Of a stretch of 12,159 nt of DNA, positions 6,576-12,159 are shown piece by piece. Position numbers and translations under genes: made by a program. Position 1 is the first letter of the stretch; each line of letters begins with the position of its first letter. The notes under the pieces were generated by a model that was given only the letters and a program-made list of their open reading frames with translations, had not been told where the DNA came from and made no database searches. Origin of the DNA: Erysipelotrichaceae bacterium (GTDB lineage: Bacteria > Bacillota_I > Bacilli_A > Erysipelotrichales > Erysipelotrichaceae); the NCBI GenBank assembly GCA_016302195.1, contig JAEDOA010000038.1, positions 1 through 12,159 of the forward strand, in the 5' to 3' direction.

Positions 6576-7516
6576 TGTCATTTGCTTCAGATGTTAAGGA
6601 TGAAATAAGCAGAGTTCAATTGGACGACAATCAGACAAAGGCAAGATTATCTGGAATTATTCAGTCTCTTGCCTCTTTAAGCATCTCAAATAAGGGCTTA
6701 TCTTTGGTATTAAAAAGCAGTAATGCTAATGTCAGTAAAGCAGTAGCTAAAGATTTGAAAAAACTATATGACGTTAGAAGTGAATTTGTTATCAGCAAAC
6801 AAACAAAGCTTGATAAAAGAAATGTCTATTCAATGGTTATTGATGAAAAGGTAAAGGATATTCTAAATGATTTGGATTTATGGACTGATCGAGGCTTGTT
6901 AGATCATCCTAGAATGATGTTTTTATCAAATGATGAGATGATAAAGGCATATCTGGCAGGTCTTTTTATGGCTAATGGCTCGATAAATAGCCCAAACAGT
7001 ACTAGTTATCATCTAGAGATAAAAGTAAACAGTGAAAAGCATGGCAGCTTTGTCATAAAGCTGTTAGAGAGATTTAATATCACAGGCAAAATGATAGAGA
7101 GAAGAAACAGCTATTTTGTCTATGTTAAATCAAGTGAGATGATAGGCAATTTTTTGATTCTGATATCAGCTTTTCAAAGCTTGTTATATTTTGAGGATGT
7201 TAGAATTCAAAGGGATTTGAATAATAGCATTACCCGATTGAACAATATCGATATCGCCAATGAACAGAAAGTGCAATCTCTTTGCGAAAAACAGCTTAAA
7301 ACTATCGCATTTCTAAAAGACAATGATTTATACAAATTGTTGTCAGATAAAGAAAAGGAAATAGCTCAGTTAAGATTAGATAATCCAGAGGAGAGCTTGT
7401 CCAGTTTGGCTCAGCTTTACAAACAACGTTATGGAATTGCGATTACTAAGTCTGGTGTTAGACACCGTTTTGATAAAATTGAGGAATTAGCAGATAAATA
7501 CAGAAAGGATGATTAG
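6575..7516 (+). CDS. whiA: WhiA, sporulation/cell-division regulator homologue
   Basis: WhiA proteins join a degenerate LAGLIDADG homing-endonuclease fold to a helix-turn-helix. In Streptomyces WhiA is a sporulation transcription factor; in B. subtilis it affects cell division and chromosome segregation. The 313-residue sequence has the WhiA N-domain (1-90), the LAGLFMANGSINSP motif (127-140), the family motif NSITRLNNIDIANEQK (217-232) and a C-terminal helix-turn-helix ending TKSGVRHRFDKIEELA (291-306). The endonuclease acidic residues of LAGLIDADG are replaced (FMANG), as expected for a non-cleaving WhiA. The start codon overlaps the yvcK stop (TAATG), with AGGAG at 6564-6568, so the two are translationally coupled. 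Confidence 0.96.
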   Translation: MSFASDVKDEISRVQLDDNQTKARLSGIIQSLASLSISNKGLSLVLKSSNANVSKAVAKDLKKLYDVRSEFVISKQTKLDKRNVYSMVIDEKVKDILNDLDLWTDRGLLDHPRMMFLSNDEMIKAYLAGLFMANGSINSPNSTSYHLEIKVNSEKHGSFVIKLLERFNITGKMIERRNSYFVYVKSSEMIGNFLILISAFQSLLYFEDVRIQRDLNNSITRLNNIDIANEQKVQSLCEKQLKTIAFLKDNDLYKLLSDKEKEIAQLRLDNPEESLSSLAQLYKQRYGIAITKSGVRHRFDKIEELADKYRKDD

Positions 7517-7517
7517 C

Positions 7518-7754
7518 TTGAGATTTTTGTTATTGATTATACTAGCGGTATTATTCGTGGCGTTATTACCACTTATAGGGTGGATTGCGCTGATATTTTT
7601 GTTATTATTTGTTGCTTTTGCGATAAAAGTGGCTATAGAATCACGAAAAATAAAAAAAGAGATAGAGAGTAATCCAACACAGTATTATAATAATATCAAC
7701 AAAAACAAAGATGTAATCGATGTCAGTTATAGGGAAAAAGAGATAGAAAAATAG
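7518..7754 (+). CDS. Small membrane protein of unknown function
   Basis: Not a family I recognise. About 78 residues: a very hydrophobic N-terminal stretch of roughly 38 residues (RFLLLIILAVLFVALLPLIG, then WIALIFLLLFVAFAIKVAI) that could form two membrane helices with a short turn at Pro-Leu-Ile-Gly. A charged tail follows (SRKIKKEIES) that ends VIDVSYREKEIEK. Start choice: ATG 7509 has no spaced ribosome binding site, whereas TTG 7518 has AGAAAGGA at 7502-7509 (8 nt complementary to the 16S rRNA end) at 8-nt spacing, so TTG is preferred; from ATG the product is 81 residues. It follows whiA directly, so it is in the same operon and may belong to envelope or division functions; this is only context. 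Confidence 0.75.
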   Translation: MRFLLLIILAVLFVALLPLIGWIALIFLLLFVAFAIKVAIESRKIKKEIESNPTQYYNNINKNKDVIDVSYREKEIEK

Positions 7755-7762
7755 GTATTGAA

Positions 7763-8674
7763 ATGTTTAGAAGAGCAAACCAACAGGATAAAAGAGTAAT
7801 ATTTGATTTATATGCCAAACAACCAGTGATCCATGAAAGTCAGGATGACTATTTTAATTGTTCCTTCATAGCTAAGAATACGATTGTTAATGAAATTAAT
7901 GGGCATGTTGTGGCTTCTCTTCAGCATGATTACCATAAAGTTATGTTCAATGATTTGCCGATAGTTACTTCAGTAATCTTTGCTCAGTTTTCAGATCGCA
8001 CCAAGCCAAGTAGAGCTTTGGAGAATTTAAGAGCCGAGGCGATTAAGCAGGAGAGCTATAAAACGTTATTTACTTTTATCAATTGCGATAATAATAAGGA
8101 ATATCAAAAATACGGCTTTGATGCGGTCTATTACAAAAGAGCTTATAGTCTAAACAAAAAGGATTTTAAAGAAATAACATATAGTTGCGTCAGCAAGGAT
8201 TTTAATGTCGACGAATTGTTAAGAGTCTATCGAAAGTTTACGGAAAAATTCACTGGCTATTTTTATCGAGATAGAGATTATTATGTTAACCTGATAGACT
8301 TATTACAAAGCAAAAGAGGTAATTTAGCTTGTTGTTATGATAGTGAGAACAAATGTGTTGGCTATATGATTTATTTTATTGATTCTTCAAAGGTAATAGT
8401 GAAGGAATTGATTTATTTAAATGGCTACGCTTTAAGCAAGCTTTTGAGCTATTGTTTAAGAATAAAAGAAGATATTCTAGTATATGTATCAAATAATGAG
8501 GATTTATCCAAGATATTTGGCAAGGTTCCTTATAAAAAAGTTATTTCTACACTAGTAAAAATCAATGATTTTGACCTGTTTAACAAGCTTTTTGCCTGCA
8601 AGGTTTCCTCTTCAATAACCGCCTTTAAACAGGATAAAAGACCTTTGTTTTTAAGCGATGTCAGGTATATGTAA
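7763..8674 (+). CDS. GNAT-like (Eis-related) acetyltransferase homologue, degenerate
   Basis: 303-residue cytoplasmic protein resembling the tandem-GNAT Eis family. The first half has an N-terminal FRRANQQDKRVIFDLY helix region, a strand VTSVIFAQFSDRTKPSRALENLRAEA in the place of the acetyl-CoA loop, and a typical YQKYGFDAVYYKRAY (residues 114-128). The second half has LLRVYRKFTEKFTGYFYRDRDYYVN, like the Eis segment that opens the second GNAT domain. Compared with Eis (about 400 residues) the C-terminal SCP2-like domain is missing. The usual R/Q-x-x-G-x-G/A acetyl-CoA loop is also not recognisable, so it may not be an active acetyltransferase. AGGT overlapping the upstream stop serves as ribosome binding site; the gap to the preceding gene is 8 nt. 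No terminator follows before the gap promoter. Confidence 0.65.
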   Translation: MFRRANQQDKRVIFDLYAKQPVIHESQDDYFNCSFIAKNTIVNEINGHVVASLQHDYHKVMFNDLPIVTSVIFAQFSDRTKPSRALENLRAEAIKQESYKTLFTFINCDNNKEYQKYGFDAVYYKRAYSLNKKDFKEITYSCVSKDFNVDELLRVYRKFTEKFTGYFYRDRDYYVNLIDLLQSKRGNLACCYDSENKCVGYMIYFIDSSKVIVKELIYLNGYALSKLLSYCLRIKEDILVYVSNNEDLSKIFGKVPYKKVISTLVKINDFDLFNKLFACKVSSSITAFKQDKRPLFLSDVRYM

Positions 8675-8688
8675 TTGTGTTTGTTATC

Positions 8689-8701
8689 TGTAATATTTAC
8701 A
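8689..8701. repeat. Small palindrome upstream of the gap promoter
   Basis: TGTAATATTTACA has 5-bp arms TGTAA and TTACA around TAT, 9 nt upstream of the gap -35. It could be an operator for an unknown regulator, but such motifs also arise by chance in AT-rich DNA. Confidence 0.3.
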
Positions 8702-8710
8702 TCTATCAAA

Positions 8711-8740
8711 TTGACAATTATTCACCAAAAGAATTATAAT
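8711..8740 (+). promoter_or_regulatory. gap: Predicted gap promoter
   Basis: Perfect TTGACA at 8711-8716 and perfect TATAAT at 8735-8740 with an 18-nt spacer, about 38 nt upstream of the ATG. This fits strong expression of a glycolytic gene, in line with the strong AGGAGG at 8762-8767. Confidence 0.85.
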
Positions 8741-8777
8741 TTATCCGTAAAGAAAAATTATAGGAGGATTTTTTAAA

Positions 8778-9848
8778 ATGTCAGTTAAAGTTGCTATTAA
8801 CGGTTTCGGTCGTATTGGACGTTTAGCTTTCAGACAAATGTTTAATGCTGAAGGTTATGAAATCGTAGCTATTAATGATTTAACTAGCCCAAAGATGTTA
8901 GCTCACTTATTAAAGTATGATACTGCTCAAGGTGGTTATTGTGGACACATCGGTGAAAACTTACACACAGTTTCTTCAAAAGAACCTGAATTTGAAGAAG
9001 ATGGAAAGACAGTAAAGGTTCCTGGATCTATCACTGTTGATGGTAAGGAAATCACAATTTACTCTATGCCAAAAGCACAGGATTTACCTTGGAAAGAATT
9101 AGATGTAGATGTAGTATTAGAATGTACAGGTTTCTATACTTCAAAAGCAAAGGCACAGGCTCATATCGATGCTGGTGCTAAGAAGGTTGTTATTTCAGCT
9201 CCAGCTGGAAATGATTTACCAACAATCGTTTATAACGTTAACCATACAGTATTAAAGCCAGAAGATACAATTATCTCTGCAGCAAGCTGTACTACTAACT
9301 GCTTAGCTCCAATGACTAAGGCATTAAACGACTATGCTCCAATCGTTAGTGGAATCATGACTACTGTTCATGCTTACACTGGTGACCAGATGATTCTTGA
9401 TGGACCACACAGAAAAGGTGATTTACAAAGAGCTAGAGCTGGCGCTGCTAATATCGTTCCTAACTCAACTGGTGCTGCTAAGGCTATTGGTTTAGTTATT
9501 CCTGAATTAAACGGCAAGTTAATCGGTGCTGCTCAACGTGTTCCTACAGCTACTGGTTCAACAACAATTTTACATGCTGTTGTTAAGGGTAAGGATGTAA
9601 CTGTTGAAGGTATCAACGAAGCTATGAAGGCTGCTGCTAACGAATCATTCGGTTATACAACTGAAAAATTAGTTTCTAGCGATATCATCGGTATGAAGTA
9701 TGGTTCATTATTCGATGCTAACCAGACAATGGTTGCTAAGATTGATGAAGAAACTTACCAAGTACAAGTTGTTTCTTGGTACGATAACGAAAACAGCTAC
9801 ACTAGCCAGATGGTTAGAACAATCAAGTACTTAGCTAACGTTAAGTAA
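8778..9848 (+). CDS. gap: Glyceraldehyde-3-phosphate dehydrogenase (phosphorylating, NAD type)
   Basis: Cytoplasmic glycolytic enzyme converting glyceraldehyde-3-phosphate, phosphate and NAD to 1,3-bisphosphoglycerate and NADH. Evidence: NAD-binding NGFGRIGRLAFR (residues 8-19), AINDLT (31-36) whose Asp favours NAD over NADP, the active-site SAASCTTNCLAP with catalytic Cys171, the assisting His198 in TTVHAYTGDQ, and the conserved SWYDNENSY near the C-terminus. At 356 residues it is about 20 longer than the common 330-340. The extra length lies around residues 57-90 (HTVSSKEPEFEEDGKTV region), as in some low-GC anaerobes. AGGAGG at 8762-8767 gives 10-nt spacing to the ATG. Codon use is uniform and AT-biased, as in a highly expressed gene. 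It has its own promoter and terminator, so it is a single-gene unit separate from pgk. Confidence 0.97.
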   Translation: MSVKVAINGFGRIGRLAFRQMFNAEGYEIVAINDLTSPKMLAHLLKYDTAQGGYCGHIGENLHTVSSKEPEFEEDGKTVKVPGSITVDGKEITIYSMPKAQDLPWKELDVDVVLECTGFYTSKAKAQAHIDAGAKKVVISAPAGNDLPTIVYNVNHTVLKPEDTIISAASCTTNCLAPMTKALNDYAPIVSGIMTTVHAYTGDQMILDGPHRKGDLQRARAGAANIVPNSTGAAKAIGLVIPELNGKLIGAAQRVPTATGSTTILHAVVKGKDVTVEGINEAMKAAANESFGYTTEKLVSSDIIGMKYGSLFDANQTMVAKIDEETYQVQVVSWYDNENSYTSQMVRTIKYLANVK

Positions 9849-9865
9849 TTATAACTGTTTATTAA

Positions 9866-9892
9866 GGCGTGATGAAAATATCACGTCTTTTT
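9866..9892 (+). terminator. Intrinsic terminator of gap
   Basis: GGCGTGAT, loop GAAAAT, ATCACGTC make an 8-bp stem with one G-U pair, followed by TTTTT. It begins 17 nt after the gap stop codon and ends this transcription unit. Confidence 0.9.
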
Positions 9893-9907
9893 ATGTGTTT
9901 TAATATA

Positions 9908-9919
9908 TTTATGAAATAA
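9908..9919. repeat. Direct repeat, left copy flanking the accessory segment
   Basis: TTTATGAAATAA occurs here and again at 11426-11437, bracketing the accessory segment between gap and pgk. Twelve identical bases in AT-rich intergenic DNA is suggestive but could be chance. Confidence 0.35.
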
Positions 9920-9961
9920 TGGGTTTGATACAAATTGTGTGGCCCCACAAAAAGATGTAGT

Positions 9962-10018
9962 CATATAGTGTGATAACGCTTATGCGAATTGTGTGCATAT
10001 GTACTACCACACTATATG
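9962..10018. repeat. 11-bp perfect inverted repeat
   Basis: CATATAGTGTG at 9962-9972 and CACACTATATG at 10008-10018 are exact reverse complements separated by 35 nt. The interior holds a small CGC-TTAT-GCG hairpin (9978-9987 region) and the second AATTGTGTG. No T tract follows on either strand, so it is not an intrinsic terminator. Confidence 0.75.
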
Positions 10019-10233
10019 CAGTTGAATTACCACAACCCCAGAAGTTGAAGTTATCTTATAATTTCTTGAGGTTCTAGGAAAATTACCATTAAGTTAAGAA
10101 CACATCACTATGTACTATGACTATTGATGGCAATTCTTTATCGGCATTTTTCATTTTGCCTGGCTATCGAAACAAAGGTGCATATCAAAGGAATAAGGAA
10201 TATGTCATTACTAATTGAATATATTCACTTCTT

Positions 10234-11319
10234 TTAATAGCTACAATTATAACAAACAAAAGTGTAGCCATAACAATGTTCGCAAGACTTATATCCTTTT
10301 GCATTAGACACAGGAACTACTGTATAATATTTCATCCCACTACAATCTTTTCTTGAGTGAGCTATGCCATTTCTTGACACGAAAACAACATAGTAATGAA
10401 TTGGTTCTTTATATTCGTCTTGACACACAGAACATTTGTACAATTTATAACCGTCTGAACCTTTTCGTGAATCGACGGTTTTAGCCAATGCGTAATTATG
10501 GTCAGTAATTGTTCCGTAAGTCTTTATTAGTAATTCGTTCTGACATCGCGAGCATATTTGTACAACTTTTCCGATTTCTATACATGTTGGAGGAATATCT
10601 ATTTCTTCTCCATAATCATGCCCTAATTCAGTGATTTCTTCTTCAAATTCTAAACCGCAATTTTGACATTGGTGAGATATGGTTCCTTTATCTATACATG
10701 TTGGCTCAATACGATTTAGTTCAATAAAATTATGTGGTATTGCTTCAATTTCTTGATATATAATATTTCCACAGTAAGTGCATTTATACATAATTTGTCC
10801 TACTGAGCTACATGTTGCTTCTATTGTAATTGTTCCTTCATCATATGAATGAAACTTTGAGTTTGCTTCCTTTAATTCAGTATATTCTTTTTCGCATTTT
10901 AAACATTTATATGTTTCTTTTCCATCTTGAATACAGGTCACTGGAACATTCTCTATTTGAATATAATCGTGATCACATGACAGTAATGATATTAATTTAA
11001 ATATAATAAAAAGGACTAATACAAGAATAATATAACCAGTAACAATTCGTTTAATCCATTTGATAACAAAAGAAAAAAACAACGATATTTTACTTCTGCC
11101 TTTTGACTCAAATGATTCATTAACTAATTCATTTGTTTCTACTTTTTTCTTTTTTCTGAATTTTTTTAACAAACCAAATTTTGTCTTTTTATTTTTTGAA
11201 TTAAAAACATAGTCATGATTATTGACTGTACTTGATTTGTTTGTAAAACTAGCTGTTTTATTCTTTTGGGTTAAAGAATTTGATTTCTTGTGCTTATTTA
11301 GAAACTCCTTTATTTTCAT
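10234..11319 (-). CDS. Membrane-anchored protein with five Cys/His zinc-ribbon-like repeats
   Basis: Function unknown. The frame opens at ATG 11334 (366 codons), but the only ribosome binding site, GAGGG, lies just before ATG 11319, giving 361 residues. In numbering from 11334: a Lys/Ser/Asn-rich N-terminal tail (1-83, very basic at 48-65), one strong membrane helix (about 98-118) and a Cys-rich C-terminal part placed outside by the positive-inside rule. Five units of 38-40 residues begin H-[DSN]-[YF] (His122, 162, 201, 239, 279). Four have C-x9-C-x2-C (Cys134/144/147, 175/185/188, 213/223/226, 251/261/264); the fifth has lost its first Cys (301/304 remain). The C-terminus (316-366) has NGIAHSRKDC and GYKSCEHC, like the small Ada-type metal-binding tails of secreted or nuclease-like proteins, plus a final CYNC. 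LLSC at 117-120 resembles a lipobox but is far from the N-terminus. Orphan in context, opposite to its glycolytic neighbours. Confidence 0.75.
   Translation of the reverse strand: MKIKEFLNKHKKSNSLTQKNKTASFTNKSSTVNNHDYVFNSKNKKTKFGLLKKFRKKKKVETNELVNESFESKGRSKISLFFSFVIKWIKRIVTGYIILVLVLFIIFKLISLLSCDHDYIQIENVPVTCIQDGKETYKCLKCEKEYTELKEANSKFHSYDEGTITIEATCSSVGQIMYKCTYCGNIIYQEIEAIPHNFIELNRIEPTCIDKGTISHQCQNCGLEFEEEITELGHDYGEEIDIPPTCIEIGKVVQICSRCQNELLIKTYGTITDHNYALAKTVDSRKGSDGYKLYKCSVCQDEYKEPIHYYVVFVSRNGIAHSRKDCSGMKYYTVVPVSNAKGYKSCEHCYGYTFVCYNCSY
10423..10971 (-). repeat. Coding region of the five Cys/His repeats
   Basis: This is the DNA encoding residues 122-304 of the preceding protein. The Cys spacing is constant at 10 residues from first to second Cys in four units, which shows tandem duplication, but the residues between have diverged strongly, so the duplications are old. 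The fifth unit has lost the first Cys (SRKGSDGYK). Confidence 0.75.
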
Positions 11320-11361
11320 ATTGCCCTCACACATAAATTATAAAAGTGTTATTTCACTAGT

Positions 11362-11367
11362 ATTCTA
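11362..11367 (-). promoter_or_regulatory. Possible extended -10 for the Cys/His-repeat gene
   Basis: On the minus strand TGG-TAGAAT matches an extended -10 element 43 nt upstream of the favoured start. No good -35 is visible, so this is tentative. Confidence 0.35.
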
Positions 11368-11425
11368 CCATATAAACATAAAAGAAAAATGATAACCATT
11401 TAATTTTATATTATATTATTTTTGA

Positions 11426-11437
11426 TTTATGAAATAA
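11426..11437. repeat. Direct repeat, right copy flanking the accessory segment
   Basis: Second copy of TTTATGAAATAA. The next bases (AGG here, TGG at the left copy) are also similar. See the left copy at 9908. Confidence 0.35.
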
Positions 11438-11547
11438 AGGTTCTATATAGAGACTGTAAGTTACAAAGTAATGCTTAGGTAAATTTTTATTTTTAGGTAC
11501 TATATTTGTGATAAGCACATCTTCATTTTTATTGTAAGTGCTTGCTT

Positions 11548-11565
11548 TTGTTAACAATTTGTCAA
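11548..11565 (+). promoter_or_regulatory. Rex-like site upstream of pgk
   Basis: TTGTTAACAATTTGTCAA has a full TTGTTAA left half site and a TTGTCAA right half site matching TTAACAA at five of seven positions. It overlaps the -35 region of the predicted pgk promoter. Weaker than the adhE boxes. Confidence 0.4.
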
Positions 11566-11572
11566 TATTTAG

Positions 11573-11581
11573 TGATATAAT
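11573..11581 (+). promoter_or_regulatory. Predicted pgk promoter (extended -10)
   Basis: TGA directly before TATAAT (11576-11581) makes an extended -10 element. The best -35 is TTAACA at 11551-11556 with a long 19-nt spacer, so recognition may rest on the extended -10. The ATG is 28 nt downstream of the -10. Confidence 0.6.
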
Positions 11582-11609
11582 TTAAATGACGTTTTAAGGA
11601 GGATTTTAT

Positions 11610-12159
11610 ATGTCTAAACGTACAGTTAGAGATTTAGATGTAAAAGGAAAAAAGGTTATTGTCAGAGTTGATTTCAACGTTCCACACAAAGGAGATGTAA
11701 TTACTGATGACAATAGAATTGTTGCTGCCTTGCCAACTATTAAATACTTATTAGATAATGGAGCAAAGGTAATCTTATTATCACACTTAGGAAAAGTAGA
11801 TCATAAGGATCCTGAAAAGTGTGAAGCTGATAAGGCTAAGAATAATATGGCACCTGTTGCTGTTAAATTACAAGAATATTTACCAAATAACAAAGTTACT
11901 TTCGTAAATGCTACTAGAGGAACAGAATTAGAAGAAGCAGTAGCAAGCATGAACGAAGGCGATGTTGTATTAATGCAGAACACTCGTTATGAAAAGGGTG
12001 AAAGCAAGAATGATCAGGATTTAGCTAAATACTGGGCTTCACTTGCTGATTTATTTGTTTCTGATGCTTTCGGTTCAGTTCATAGAGCACATTCATCAAC
12101 AGTTGGTATTGCTCAATATTTACCAAGTGCAGTTGGATTCTTAATTGAAAAAGAATTAA
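11610..12159 (+). CDS. pgk: Phosphoglycerate kinase, N-terminal part (cut by window edge)
   Basis: Cytoplasmic glycolytic enzyme that transfers phosphate from 1,3-bisphosphoglycerate to ADP, giving ATP and 3-phosphoglycerate. The 183 visible codons cover most of the N-terminal, phosphoglycerate-binding domain. They show the conserved RVDFNVP (residues 19-25), the substrate-binding SHLG (58-61), MQNTRYEKGE, and DLFVSDAFGSVHRAHSSTVG with the family AHR/AHSS motif. The ADP-binding C-terminal domain is outside the window. AAGGAGG at 11596-11602 with 7-nt spacing fixes the start. It has its own promoter, because the accessory segment separates it from gap. Confidence 0.97.
   Translation, partial: MSKRTVRDLDVKGKKVIVRVDFNVPHKGDVITDDNRIVAALPTIKYLLDNGAKVILLSHLGKVDHKDPEKCEADKAKNNMAPVAVKLQEYLPNNKVTFVNATRGTELEEAVASMNEGDVVLMQNTRYEKGESKNDQDLAKYWASLADLFVSDAFGSVHRAHSSTVGIAQYLPSAVGFLIEKEL

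Larger units (their letters stand above)
9893..10233. other. Gene-free segment with several inverted and direct repeats
   Basis: No convincing ORF or ribosome binding site was found here. Between 9933 and 10033 there is a cluster of TGTG/CACA motifs: TTGTG-N6-CACAA at 9935-9950, a 9-bp direct repeat AATTGTGTG at 9933-9941 and 9987-9995, and an 11-bp inverted repeat at 9962-10018. The rest (10034-10233) shows nothing I can name. It may be the remnant of a mobile element or a structured RNA; neither is shown. No clear terminator for the minus-strand gene at 10234 was found. Confidence 0.5.

Noticed and set aside
8711..8728. Rex box at the gap promoter (TTGACAATTATTCACCAA)
   Set aside because: The outer TTG and CAA match, but the inner half-site bases are out of register (TCACCAA instead of TTCACAA), and the TTGACA is accounted for by the -35.
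9920..9961. Short ORF beginning ATGGGTTTGATA at 9919-9921 as a transposase remnant or small gene
   Set aside because: Only 13 codons, no ribosome binding site, and no recognisable motif in any frame of the region.
11511..11543. AAGCAC/GTGCTT inverted repeat upstream of pgk
   Set aside because: Only 6 bp with a loop of over 20 nt, no T tract; not distinguishable from chance.
11801..11983. Open frame of 60 codons on the minus strand
   Set aside because: It is antisense to pgk, which is certain from its motifs, and has no upstream signals.
1..12159. CRISPR arrays, tRNA or rRNA genes, prophage or complete insertion sequence
   Set aside because: No regularly spaced repeats, no cloverleaf with a CCA end, no rRNA-like stretch, and no integrase or transposase reading frame was seen.

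Overview
The window is low-GC bacterial DNA with strong AGGAGG-type ribosome binding sites, a yvcK-whiA gene pair, a fused AdhE, and an aromatic-amino-acid-type (TrpXYZ-like) ABC importer. This points to a fermentative Firmicute; an Erysipelotrichia-like or related lineage is my inference and cannot be proven from the window. The standard code fits: no reading frame needs TGA as Trp. None of the ten complete genes I call ends in TGA.

Layout. (1) 1-2597, minus: adhE, bifunctional acetaldehyde/alcohol dehydrogenase, cut at its last few codons by the window edge. Two Rex-type boxes 30 bp apart lie upstream, the nearer one over the predicted promoter. (2) 2703-5345, minus: a tight operon of substrate-binding lipoprotein, permease and ATPase. 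(3) 5346-5620: a divergent control region. On the minus strand it holds a promoter inside a long palindrome, a 24-codon leader ORF with 10 Phe/Tyr codons, a hairpin over a Tyr-Tyr-Tyr run, an antiterminator strand just past the leader stop codon, and an intrinsic terminator directly before the transporter ribosome binding site. Together these look like ribosome-mediated transcription attenuation of the importer. (4) 5634-8674, plus: yvcK, whiA, a small membrane protein and an Eis/GNAT-like protein in a compact cluster. (5) 8778-9848, plus: gap, with its own promoter and terminator. (6) 9893-11609: an accessory segment with an inverted-repeat-rich gene-free stretch and a minus-strand gene for a membrane-anchored protein with five Cys/His zinc-ribbon-like repeats. 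It separates gap from pgk, which are often adjacent. (7) 11610-12159, plus: the start of pgk, cut by the window edge, with a Rex-like site upstream.

How it works together. AdhE, GapA and Pgk form the fermentative/glycolytic NADH axis: GapA makes NADH and AdhE consumes it. Rex-like operators at adhE and possibly pgk fit redox control. The importer probably brings in tyrosine and/or phenylalanine, judging by its leader peptide, when charged tRNA runs short. The main discovery candidate is this leader-peptide attenuator, because Firmicutes normally control such genes with T-boxes or TRAP.
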